Shown: one piece after another, positions 38,231 to 47,300 of the stretch
How the letters are laid out: each line of letters begins with the position of its first letter
Numbering within the stretch: position 1 is the first letter of the stretch
Origin: Hoeflea ulvae
Lineage (GTDB): Bacteria > Pseudomonadota > Alphaproteobacteria > Rhizobiales > Rhizobiaceae
Assembly: GCF_026619435.1 (NCBI RefSeq)
Contig: NZ_JAOVZQ010000001.1
Coordinates: 1,619,501-1,683,500 of the forward strand
Direction: 5' to 3'
Length of the DNA stretch: 64,000 bases
Made by a program: the position numbers and the translations under genes
The notes under the pieces: model-generated
Told to the model about the DNA's origin: nothing
The model's input: the letters and a program-made list of their open reading frames with translations, nothing else
Databases searched by the model: none

Positions 38231-38500
38231 AGCCGGTGCCGGGCAAGGTGGCCGATGCCGCGCACCCGGCTTCGGGCGCTCACCCATCTTATAGAGCCGG
38301 CCGGTGATCGTCCGGGATCTTGCATTTTTGGCAATCTGCGCCAGAATGTGTGGATCCGGGACAGACCCGGCCTGCACGCGTCCTCGTCCTGATCGCTCAA
38401 GCCTGATCCGGGCGTCTGGCTCCGCCAACCACAAAGCCGTTGGTCCACCGGTTCCGCCTCGTCCCAGGCTTCGGGATGGTTTTGGAGTGTGGGGGTTCCC

Positions 38501-38818
38501 ATGGAATTTTCGTTTGGTGCAGTGGTATTTCTGGCGTCGATGCTCTTGCTGGCGGTTCTGGCGCGGCTGGCTGCCAGCCGTCCCGATGCGGCGGTGTTGC
38601 GCGGCGAGATCGCCCCGGCGCTGCTGTCGGTGCTGGTGACGGGCGGGCTGTTGATCGGTTTTCTGGCGATGGTGTTCGGTGGTGAATCCTACATCGCATC
38701 CCGCACGGTCGAGGTGCTGGTGATCGTCGGCTTCGCCATCATTGCCTTCTGGGGCATCCGCAAGCTGGTCGGCCGCTTTCCGGCCGGGCATTTCACCGAT
38801 CATGGTCAACCGGAATAG
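38501..38818 (+). CDS. Small predicted membrane protein
   Basis: A 105-residue protein with three hydrophobic segments (FGAVVFLASMLLLAVLARLA; LLSVLVTGGLLIGFLAMVFG; VEVLVIVGFAIIAFWGIRKL) and a short polar tail. I do not recognise the family. The ATG at 38501 follows GGGGG at 6 bases; a GTG start at 38489 would add four residues. It is followed by a hairpin and stands apart from hisG by 270 bp that hold no recognisable gene. Confidence 0.65.
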   Translation: MEFSFGAVVFLASMLLLAVLARLAASRPDAAVLRGEIAPALLSVLVTGGLLIGFLAMVFGGESYIASRTVEVLVIVGFAIIAFWGIRKLVGRFPAGHFTDHGQPE

Positions 38819-38821
38819 ACA

Positions 38822-38849
38822 AAGCCCGGCGTGGTGACACGCCGGGCTT
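38822..38849. terminator. Bidirectional hairpin between convergent genes
   Basis: A perfect 12-bp stem AAGCCCGGCGTG/CACGCCGGGCTT with loop GTGA lies 3 bp after the membrane-protein stop and 32 bp before the doxX-like stop. There is no long T-run, but the position between convergent genes fits a shared terminator. Confidence 0.65.
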
Positions 38850-38881
38850 CGGATGGTTCAGATGACCGGCTCTGAGTGAGC

Positions 38882-39271
38882 TCAGGCCACGTTGCGGCGA
38901 GCGTCGACCGACCAGCCGCCGGCGCCGGAAACCGACAGCGCCAGGAAGCCGCCGGCAACGGCAATGTTCTTCATGAAGATGATCATCTGCATCTGGTCAG
39001 CGGGCTGGTAGTGGGCGAGAAAGCCCGTGACCACGCAAAATGCGGCCAGCGCCCATGCGGTATAGCGGGTGAAGAAGCCGACCAGAATGGCAATGCCGCC
39101 GAGGATTTCGAGCGCGATGGTCAGCCACACCGTGATGCCTGGAAGCGGCAGGCCGAGGCTGGCGATGTAACCGGTGGTGCCTTCAATGGCGCCGAGCTTG
39201 CCGAAGCCTGCCATGATGAACATGATGCTGAGCAGGATGCGGGCGATGAGGAGGATGAGATTGGTTGACAT
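38882..39271 (-). CDS. DoxX-family membrane protein
   Basis: A 129-residue protein with four hydrophobic segments. The opening LILLIARILLSIMFIMAGFG, LGLPLPGITVWLTIALEILG, AILVGFFTRYTAWALAAFCV and QMQMIIFMKNIAVAGGFLAL match the DoxX fold, including the conserved KN before the last helix. Members act as electron-transfer or redox-stress membrane proteins; the exact role here is unknown. The gene reads toward the 38.8-kb hairpin. Confidence 0.88.
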   Translation of the reverse strand: MSTNLILLIARILLSIMFIMAGFGKLGAIEGTTGYIASLGLPLPGITVWLTIALEILGGIAILVGFFTRYTAWALAAFCVVTGFLAHYQPADQMQMIIFMKNIAVAGGFLALSVSGAGGWSVDARRNVA

Positions 39272-39454
39272 GGGATTTTCCTGATTTCGATATGACCGGT
39301 TCCATATCCGTTTTAGACCACAATCAAAAGCTGAACAATTATGAACAAATTGTTCACTAATTGATACCGGTGGCGTCGTCGGCCATGCACGAAAGATTGT
39401 TTGGGACGGCGGCAGGTCGAAGCGACCGTCGCGGAAGACGCATGCGCGGCGCGC

Positions 39455-39898
39455 TTACTGGGTGTAAGGCTGCGCCTTGTTCAGCTTGAATGTCGGAAAG
39501 ACAAAGACACCATTGATGGCGCCACCGCCGTCTTCGGAGAAATTCGAGGACTCGCCGATGCACATCACCGGAACCTGGCTGCCGTCTTCATGAACGATCG
39601 TGGTGGAAAAGCAGAAGGAGGAGGGGCTCATGGCGGCCACCTCGTAGAGTTCCAGCACATGTTGCCGGTACTGGGAATCATAGCACTGCATCAGATTGAA
39701 CAGGCCGAAATCGCCGTCGCCGGACAGGCCGTGATGAAGCCGGGCGGCGGGGCCGAGGTGAAACACGCCCGTGGAAAGATCGGCCGTCCAGCTTTCGATC
39801 TGGCAATATTGCGAGAGTATGTCCTGGTCCGGTGCGACGAAGCCCTGCGGCTGCGTACCGAACCCTGCTATGCTGTCCGCTTTTGCGATTTTAAACAA
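39455..39898 (-). CDS. PAS-like sensory domain protein
   Basis: A protein of 147 residues resembling a single PAS fold (LSQYCQIESWTADLSTGVFH; LGPAARLHHGLSG; LMQCYDSQYRQHVLELYEVA; FCFSTTIVHEDGSQVPVMCI; GAINGVFVFPTFKL). There is no output domain, so it may work as a stand-alone sensor that binds a partner. The frame starts at a TTG (39898); no ATG is available and a neighbouring frame ends at exactly this place, so the N-terminus may be wrong or frameshifted. I am only moderately sure of the PAS assignment. Confidence 0.6.
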   Translation of the reverse strand: MFKIAKADSIAGFGTQPQGFVAPDQDILSQYCQIESWTADLSTGVFHLGPAARLHHGLSGDGDFGLFNLMQCYDSQYRQHVLELYEVAAMSPSSFCFSTTIVHEDGSQVPVMCIGESSNFSEDGGGAINGVFVFPTFKLNKAQPYTQ

Positions 39899-40230
39899 TG
39901 TCGGCCTCGGCGTAGGTGATGAATTCGTGCTTCTGCAATTCTGTCTCTGCCCGGGTGCGGCTGGTGTGCAACTCAGCTCTTAATACAACTCCAGCCGATC
40001 TGACCGGTAATGCGAGGTCCGGAACTGTCCGTTGATTGGCATGCCACATCATCTGGACGTCATGCGGCCGCAGGCTTTCGCGATCTAACACTTAGATTCA
40101 ATAAGCCAATTAATCAAACCTATCCTCTATTTTGAGTTAATGGCAAATTCATTAACCCTGTTCCGCTGAGTATTTTATGCATCAAATGCCGCCCCGGTCC
40201 ACCGCAATCTTTATTCGTGTCCGGGACAAC
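39899..40230. other. Non-coding stretch before groEL's 3' end
   Basis: No convincing gene. A leftward open frame of 66 codons (39891-40091) overlaps the PAS gene start and looks spurious or part of a broken 5' end. The stretch 40080-40180 is AT-rich and could hold the promoter for the PAS-like gene. Confidence 0.35.
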
Positions 40231-40256
40231 AAAAAAGGCGGTCAAAAGACCGCCTT
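40231..40256 (-). terminator. Intrinsic terminator of groESL
   Basis: Read on the minus strand, AAGGCGGTC/GACCGCCTT form a 9-bp stem with loop TTTT, followed by a run of Ts. It lies 130 bp after the groEL stop. Confidence 0.85.
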
Positions 40257-40387
40257 CAATGAGTGCCGTACGACCATGGTCGCCCGGCGGGGGACTGGCC
40301 CTGCACCTTGCTCAGGCCGACAAGCGGCCTGAAGCGTTGGTGTGCAGGGCGAACGTCCTAGTCAGCAGCAACAAGGCAGAAGCCTTG

Positions 40388-42040
<1,653 letters not shown>

Positions 42041-42109
42041 TTAACTTAACTCCCGGGCCTGAAGCCCATCGTGTTGAGGCAGATTGGATGTGTATGGGGT
42101 GGTATCGGC

Positions 42110-42406
42110 TCAGCCGAGAACGCCCATGACGTCGCTTTCCTTCATGATCAGAAGGTCTTCGCCATCAAGCTTGATTTCGGTGCCGGACCATTTGCCGAAC
42201 AGAACCCGGTCGCCAGCCTTGACGTCGAGCGGGACAAGCTTGCCGGAATCGTCACGATTGCCGGAGCCGACGGCGATGATTTCGCCTTCCTGCGGCTTTT
42301 CCTTGGCGGTATCCGGAATGATGATCCCGCCTTTTGTTTTTTCTTCAGACTCGACACGACGAACGACAACGCGGTCGTGGAGCGGACGGAACGTGGTTTT
42401 TGCCAT
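42110..42406 (-). CDS. groS: Co-chaperonin GroES (10 kDa)
   Basis: A 98-residue protein that caps the GroEL ring. It reads [40 protein letters not shown], then [20 protein letters not shown] and the end [14 protein letters not shown], all conserved. The ATG is preceded by AAGGA at 9 bases. It is the first gene of the groESL operon, directly downstream of the CIRCE element. Confidence 0.97.
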   Translation of the reverse strand: MAKTTFRPLHDRVVVRRVESEEKTKGGIIIPDTAKEKPQEGEIIAVGSGNRDDSGKLVPLDVKAGDRVLFGKWSGTEIKLDGEDLLIMKESDVMGVLG

Positions 42407-42472
42407 TGTCTATATTCCTTGATCGAATGACAGAAGCAACTGAGACTCCAGATGAGCCTCACGGAGATGAAG

Positions 42473-42499
42473 CTGGCACTCACCTCTGTCGAGTGCTAG
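42473..42499. promoter_or_regulatory. CIRCE operator (HrcA-binding site) for groESL
   Basis: CTGGCACTC-N9-GAGTGCTAG matches the CIRCE consensus (TTAGCACTC-N9-GAGTGCTAA) in all but the outermost bases. It lies 67 bp upstream of the groES ATG. HrcA repression that is lifted by heat is expected. Confidence 0.9.
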
Positions 42500-42653
42500 C
42501 GAGCCGGAGATAAGAGCGCCGCGACCAAGAGTCAAGATATTGAAGAGCATTCCAGCGGGATGTTTTTTGCGTCCACCCGGCAATTTTCCCGCAGGGTCTT
42601 GTATTGTGAGGCAAGCTGGGCGACATCGTTGGGCCGAAAAGGAAGCAGCCGCA

Positions 42654-43502
42654 ATGCCACGCAGGATTACCGATCTAGACCAGTTGACCGAGCACGCGGA
42701 CGTTCTGCTGTGCGATGTATGGGGTGTCATCCATAACGGCGTCAATCCGTTTCTTTTGTCGGTGGAGGCCTTGAAGGCCGCGCGGGCCCGTGGCCAGACC
42801 GTCATCCTGATCACCAATTCGCCGCGTCCTGCCGAGGGTGTGATCCGGCAGTTTGACACCATCGGCGTCGATCCGGACTGCTGGGATGACATTGTCACCT
42901 CCGGCGACGTGACCCGGCAATTGGTCAAGGAAGCACCGCGCGCGATCCATTTTCTCGGGCCGGAGCGCGATTTCTCGCTGGTCGACGGGTTGGACATCGA
43001 CCTGGTCGAGCCGGACGCGGCGGATGCGGTGCTGTGCACCGGGCTTCTCAATGACGAAGTCGAAACCCCCGAGGACTACCGGACCCTGCTGGCCGGATTT
43101 CAGGCCCGCGGCCTGCCGCTGATCTGCGCCAATCCCGATCGCGTCGTCGAACGTGGCGACCGGCTGGTGCCGTGCGCCGGCGCGCTGGCTGACCTTTACG
43201 TCGAGCTTGGCGGCGAAACCCGGATTGCCGGCAAACCGCATGCGCCCATCTATATTGAAGCCATGGCGCGGGCGCGCGCCCTGCGCGGCAATGTCGATCA
43301 GGCACGCACGCTGGCCATCGGTGATGGCGTCACCACCGATATTCGCGGCGCACTAGACAATGGCTTCGATGCCGTCTTCATCGCCCGCGGCATTCATGCC
43401 CGCCAGTATCTTGATGGCCGCAGCACCGACGAAGCGCGGCTGAATGCTTTCCTTGAAAGTGCAGGGGTTGCCCCGGCCTACTGGATGGAATGGCTGGCGT
43501 GA
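42654..43502 (+). CDS. HAD-superfamily sugar-phosphatase-like hydrolase (TIGR01459-type)
   Basis: A protein of 282 residues of the HAD subfamily IIA. Motif 1 reads HADVLLCDVWGVIHNGVNPF (first Asp present, second position Trp instead of the usual Asp, as in this subfamily). Motif 2 is in TVILITNSPRPAEGVI, motif 3 in TRIAGKPHAPIYIEAMARA and motif 4 in TLAIGDGVTTDIRGALDNGF. It probably dephosphorylates a sugar or nucleotide phosphate. The ATG at 42654 follows AAGGAAG. It lies 23 bp upstream of ribF in the same direction. Confidence 0.88.
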   Translation: MPRRITDLDQLTEHADVLLCDVWGVIHNGVNPFLLSVEALKAARARGQTVILITNSPRPAEGVIRQFDTIGVDPDCWDDIVTSGDVTRQLVKEAPRAIHFLGPERDFSLVDGLDIDLVEPDAADAVLCTGLLNDEVETPEDYRTLLAGFQARGLPLICANPDRVVERGDRLVPCAGALADLYVELGGETRIAGKPHAPIYIEAMARARALRGNVDQARTLAIGDGVTTDIRGALDNGFDAVFIARGIHARQYLDGRSTDEARLNAFLESAGVAPAYWMEWLA

Positions 43503-43524
43503 GCGGCACGAGGTGAACATCACG

Positions 43525-44514
43525 ATGGCACGACGGTTTGACGATGCCGAAAGGTTTCCCGGCGAACTGAAGGGCGGGGTCGTGGCCATCGGCAATTTTG
43601 ACGGTGTTCACCGCGGTCATCAGGCTGTGCTGGCCAGTGCCACAGAAGCCGCGCAGGCATCGGGCGTATCCGCTGTCGTGCTGACCTTCGAGCCGCATCC
43701 GCGCACCGTGTTCCGTCCCGATCAACCGGTCTTCCGCCTGACGCCGGCGCCGATGAAGGCTGCCATTCTCGGCCATCTCGGCTTTGATGCGGTGGTGGAA
43801 CAGACTTTCGACAAGGCATTTTCGGCCCAGAGTGCGGAAGATTTCGTCGTCGATATCCTGTGCGAACGCCTTGGCGTTCATCATGTCTTCACCGGCTATG
43901 ATTTCCACTTCGGCAAGGGCCGCGAGGGCAATCCGGATTTCCTGATGCAGGCCGGACAAAGACACGGATTTGGCGTCACCCTGGTCGAGCAGTTCCAGGA
44001 TGAAAACGCCGACGTCGTCTCCTCGAGCCGCATTCGCGAGAAACTGGCGCAGGGCGCAGTCGAAGAGGCTGCAGGATTGCTCGGCTATCGCTACGCCGTC
44101 TCTGCCGAGGTGCTTCACGGCAAGAAACTGGGCCGCACGCTGGGCTACCCGACCGCGAACATGTCGCTGCCGCCCGAAACCACCTTGCTGCCCGGGATCT
44201 ATGCCGTCCGCTACCGCCGGGCCGACGGGTCCATCCATGATGGCGTGGCAAGTTTCGGCCGCCGTCCGACCGTGGATGATGACAACGCGGCCCTGGTGCT
44301 TGAAACCGTGCTGTTTGATTTCTCCGGCGATCTTTACGGCGAGACCTGCACGGTCTCCTTCGTGTCCAGGCTTCGCGGCGAGGAGAAATTCGATGGCCTG
44401 GATCAGCTGGTGGCGCAGATGAAGATCGACGAGGCCGAGGCGCGCGCTGTGCTGGGGCAGGTGACGCCGCTGTCTCCGCTGGACCGGGCAATGACCTTCG
44501 GGCCCGCCGAATGA
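43525..44514 (+). CDS. ribF: Bifunctional riboflavin kinase / FAD synthetase
   Basis: A protein of 329 residues. The N-terminal adenylyltransferase domain shows VVAIGNFDGVHRGHQAVLAS (nucleotide-binding HxGH loop), VLTFEPHPRTVFRPDQP, HHVFTGYDFHFGKGREGNPD and VVSSSRIREKLAQGAVEEAA. The C-terminal kinase domain has LGRTLGYPTANMSLPPETTL and GIYAVRYRRADGS. It makes FMN then FAD from riboflavin. The ATG at 43525 follows GAGG at about 12 bases. The stop overlaps the first SDR gene (ATGA). Confidence 0.95.
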   Translation: MARRFDDAERFPGELKGGVVAIGNFDGVHRGHQAVLASATEAAQASGVSAVVLTFEPHPRTVFRPDQPVFRLTPAPMKAAILGHLGFDAVVEQTFDKAFSAQSAEDFVVDILCERLGVHHVFTGYDFHFGKGREGNPDFLMQAGQRHGFGVTLVEQFQDENADVVSSSRIREKLAQGAVEEAAGLLGYRYAVSAEVLHGKKLGRTLGYPTANMSLPPETTLLPGIYAVRYRRADGSIHDGVASFGRRPTVDDDNAALVLETVLFDFSGDLYGETCTVSFVSRLRGEEKFDGLDQLVAQMKIDEAEARAVLGQVTPLSPLDRAMTFGPAE

Positions 44515-45230
44515 TCGGCGCCAAGCCGCGCCGCATTCTCATCACCGGCGGCAATGCCGGGCTGGGCCTGGCGCTGGCCAAGAAACTGTCGCGCCGCCAC
44601 AGTCTTCTTCTTTCCGGGCGCAAGGCGCGCGAGGATGTTGCGGACTTGCTGCCGCAGGGCGCCGGTTACGTCCTTGCCGACCAGAGCGATCCGCAGCTTT
44701 CGGCCCAGGCTCTGGTCACGGGCATTGCCGAATTCGGCTGGGATCGTCTCGACAATGCGGTGCTCAATGCCGGCATCGGCATTGCGCCGCCCGACGGCCT
44801 CGACAGCACCGAAGCCATTCGCCTGACCCTTGATGTCAATCTGCTGGCGGCGATCCTGCAGGCGCAGGCGCTGTTTCCCCTGCTGAAGAAATCAAGGGGA
44901 ACCCTGACCCTGATCGGTTCTGTTGCCCGGTCGGGCTCGGCGACGATTCCCGCCTATGCCGCCTCCAAGGCCGGCTTGCACGGTCTGGCGCGCGCGCTTC
45001 GGTCGGAGTGGAAAGGCGAGGTCTCGGTCCAGGTTCTTCATCCCGGCGCCACCAAAACCGACATGCACGACAAGGCCGGTTATGACCCCGGCCGGATGCG
45101 GTCCCTGTTTCTTGAGCCGGACGATGTGGTGGCGATGATGGCCTCGGCGATTGCCGGGCGCCGGTCTCCGGTCAACCTGTCCTGGGTGCGCTATCTCAAT
45201 GGCGGCGCCTTTACCGGGAGGCGGCTTTAA
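44511..45230 (+). CDS. Short-chain dehydrogenase/reductase, paralogue 1
   Basis: A protein of 239 residues with a Rossmann fold. The N-terminal cofactor motif is RRILITGGNAGLGLALAKKL (TGGxxGLG); NAG appears as LDNAVLNAGIGIA; catalytic Ser lies in TLTLIGSVARSGSATIPAYA and the YxxxK motif is YAASKAGLHGLARAL. Substrate is unknown. It overlaps ribF by 4 bp and the next SDR gene by 1 bp, so all three are probably translated together. Confidence 0.9.
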   Translation: MIGAKPRRILITGGNAGLGLALAKKLSRRHSLLLSGRKAREDVADLLPQGAGYVLADQSDPQLSAQALVTGIAEFGWDRLDNAVLNAGIGIAPPDGLDSTEAIRLTLDVNLLAAILQAQALFPLLKKSRGTLTLIGSVARSGSATIPAYAASKAGLHGLARALRSEWKGEVSVQVLHPGATKTDMHDKAGYDPGRMRSLFLEPDDVVAMMASAIAGRRSPVNLSWVRYLNGGAFTGRRL

Positions 45231-45973
45231 TGGCGTCGAGACGCGCGCTCGTGACCGGCGGCAGCTCCGGACTTGGCGCCGCAATCGTCGGGCGGCTGCT
45301 GGCTGAGGGCTATGACGTGGTCGTGCTCGATCGCGATCCGCCGCAAGCCTCCGGCGTTTCTGTCGATTTTGTCGACTGTGATCTGAGCAGCCGTGACCAG
45401 CTTGACCGGACCATGCCGGGCCTTGTGGATGCGGGTCCCTATGATCTCGTTGTCCTCAATGCCGGGATCAACGCTACCGGCCGGTTCGAGACCGTGGCGG
45501 CCAATGTCCATACGGATCTGCTCAGGATCAACGCCGAGGCGCCGATGGTGATTGCGGCACGCCTGTTCGAGGCCAGTGCCTTTTCCCAGGGCGCGGGAAT
45601 CGTCTTCGTTTCCTCGCTGTCGCATTTCACCGGCTATCCGGGGGCGGCCAGCTATGCCGCCTCCAAGGATGCGTTGGCGATCTATGCCAGGAGCATGCGC
45701 AAATTTGCGAGATCGCGCGGCGTCAGCATCACGGTGGCCTTTCCCGGCCCCTTGCGCACCGGCCATGCCGAACGCCACGCGCCGAAAGGTGCCGACGCCA
45801 GCAAGCGCATGAATCCGGACCTGGCCGCGAGCCTGATTCTGACGGATGCGCTTTCGGGCAGGACGAAGTCGATCCCTGGCTTTCCAAACCGCAGCATCGC
45901 CTTTATCGGCCGGGTGCTCCCCAAGCCCGTCACGGCACTGATGCGGCGTTTGATCTATGATCGGCTGGAATAG
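45230..45973 (+). CDS. Short-chain dehydrogenase/reductase, paralogue 2
   Basis: A protein of 247 residues, also SDR type. The cofactor loop is RRALVTGGSSGLGAAIVGRL, NAG is LVVLNAGINATG, and Ser and YxxxK lie in VFVSSLSHFTGYPGAASYAA followed by SKDALAIYARSM. It is related to but clearly different from the gene upstream (overlap 1 bp, TAATG). It may act in the same pathway; the substrate is not predictable. Confidence 0.9.
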   Translation: MASRRALVTGGSSGLGAAIVGRLLAEGYDVVVLDRDPPQASGVSVDFVDCDLSSRDQLDRTMPGLVDAGPYDLVVLNAGINATGRFETVAANVHTDLLRINAEAPMVIAARLFEASAFSQGAGIVFVSSLSHFTGYPGAASYAASKDALAIYARSMRKFARSRGVSITVAFPGPLRTGHAERHAPKGADASKRMNPDLAASLILTDALSGRTKSIPGFPNRSIAFIGRVLPKPVTALMRRLIYDRLE

Positions 45974-45995
45974 CGGCGGTTTGCGAATCCGGGGA

Positions 45996-46430
45996 TCACG
46001 TCAAGAAGCGCGGGTCGAGTACATGTGTTTCCAACGAAACCACTGACAGTTGCGAATGGTCCGCGTGCAGCGGATTAATCAGGAAATTCCGGCAATGCGG
46101 CATGATAATGCTGGGCACGCTCACCACCGGCGCATCGCCCCGATCGCAAAAGGCTTCAAACGCATCGCGTGAAATCGCCGGATCGTCTTCCCAGTTGTCC
46201 GGGACACTGACCACCTCAACGCCGAGCGTGTCGGGCAGGTCGATTTCCAGCAGTTGATAGGTTTCCGGCAGGTCTTCCGGGTCGAAATGCACCAGCAATT
46301 CCAGCATCGCCAGCGCCGGATGCTCGGCACAATAGATGATGCGCCGGCCCAGATGATTCCAGCGTCCGGCAACATAGGTGCCGCCTGTGCCGGACAGGTC
46401 TGAGTAATTCGATATCCGCCAGATCCGCAT
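45996..46430 (-). CDS. RES-domain toxin
   Basis: A 144-residue RES-family protein. The defining Arg, Glu and Ser are recognisable: MRIWRISNYSDLSGTGGTYV followed by AGRWNHLGRRIIYCAEHPAL (Arg), LAMLELLVHFDPEDLP (Glu) and a C-terminal PLHADHSQLSVVS (Ser). RES toxins degrade or modify NAD+ and arrest growth. The gene lies 2 bp downstream of its antitoxin and the region is AT-richer than its surroundings, as expected for a mobile toxin-antitoxin module. Confidence 0.88.
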   Translation of the reverse strand: MRIWRISNYSDLSGTGGTYVAGRWNHLGRRIIYCAEHPALAMLELLVHFDPEDLPETYQLLEIDLPDTLGVEVVSVPDNWEDDPAISRDAFEAFCDRGDAPVVSVPSIIMPHCRNFLINPLHADHSQLSVVSLETHVLDPRFLT

Positions 46431-46432
46431 GC

Positions 46433-46921
46433 TCAGGCAAACATGCCGTGATCAATCGCGTGCAGTTCGGATTCGACAATATGCGCGCCGGTTTCAGAGG
46501 CCAGCAGATCGAGCGGTATGGCACCGTCGAGCGCACGACAGGGCTTTCGTAGCCATCGTTTGGTGTTCTCCTCCGAGCCGAATACGCGCACTGCTTGCCG
46601 ATGAATTCGCAGTAAACGGAAAGCCCGCTCTGCCTCGGTCTCTTTTAACCGCATATTATGCTGCTCACTCCGCGTTAAAGGGAGTTTTGATAAAATCAGC
46701 TTGAAGATTTCCGGTTGGCTATATCCGAAAATTCTTAGTGATTTTATAGCATAGGCTTTGGTTAGGACCTGATTTTGGCCGGTGTTTTCATTCCGAAGTA
46801 CAGTGCTATCAGCGACATCAAAAAAGATATTCGGACTGACTGTGATATCGGACTTGCGAGTGTGTAGATTATTTATTCGTTGATCAGAAAAATTTCTTCG
46901 TATGGGCTCGGGGAATGACAA
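46433..46921 (-). CDS. Xre/MbcA/ParS-type antitoxin
   Basis: A protein of about 162 residues. Its C-terminal half matches the Xre-MbcA-ParS toxin-binding domain (ERAFRLLRIHRQAVRVFGSE, then ENTKRWLRKPCRALDGAIPL and LLASETGAHIVESELHAIDH). The N-terminal part has a possible helix-turn-helix (AIKSLRIFGYSQPEIFKLIL). It neutralises the RES toxin and represses the operon. The start is uncertain: the frame here opens only with TTG (46921), while a GAGG-preceded ATG at 47019 opens a neighbouring frame and would need one extra base to join. A frameshift or base-call error is likely. Confidence 0.82.
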   Translation of the reverse strand: MSFPEPIRRNFSDQRINNLHTRKSDITVSPNIFFDVADSTVLRNENTGQNQVLTKAYAIKSLRIFGYSQPEIFKLILSKLPLTRSEQHNMRLKETEAERAFRLLRIHRQAVRVFGSEENTKRWLRKPCRALDGAIPLDLLASETGAHIVESELHAIDHGMFA

Positions 46922-47300
46922 TGTACGCTTAGCCGCATCTTTTTTCTTTTTTTGCCAATACTTGGGCCTCGCGACACGTGCTCAGTGCCTTGGGTCGTTT
47001 TTTTATTGCCTTGAGTCATTTTGACCTCATCAGTTGCGAACAAAAATATGCACACCTGCGGGAATTCACAAGGTCGCACTTTACGCTTCCCTGAGATTGC
47101 AGAGCTTGATAAAAGCCCTGCCATGACCACGGTTGTCCCGATCATAGGCTCGCCGCCGATACGAATTATGGTCCCGGTTTCCTGCTGAGCGAACCGCTCG
47201 CTGGAGACCGGGCAAGTCGGCGTGAGTTCTGCGCCCCTGTTTTCCGACGAATCCGACATTTTCACTGCCACGGGCCATCGCCCCATAAGATTGCGACACC
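46922..47300. other. AT-rich stretch between the toxin-antitoxin pair and ileS
   Basis: Contains the antitoxin promoter, the possible real antitoxin start (ATG on the minus strand at 47019 with GAGG upstream) and the ileS promoter. I saw no T-box or other riboswitch. Confidence 0.4.

Noticed and set aside
46873..47286. Leftward 137-codon ORF upstream of the antitoxin
   Set aside because: Not protein-like overall; only its part from the ATG at 47019 is of interest as the possible antitoxin start.
46922..47300. T-box riboswitch upstream of ileS
   Set aside because: No T-box sequence or specifier structure is visible, and T-boxes are rare in this group.
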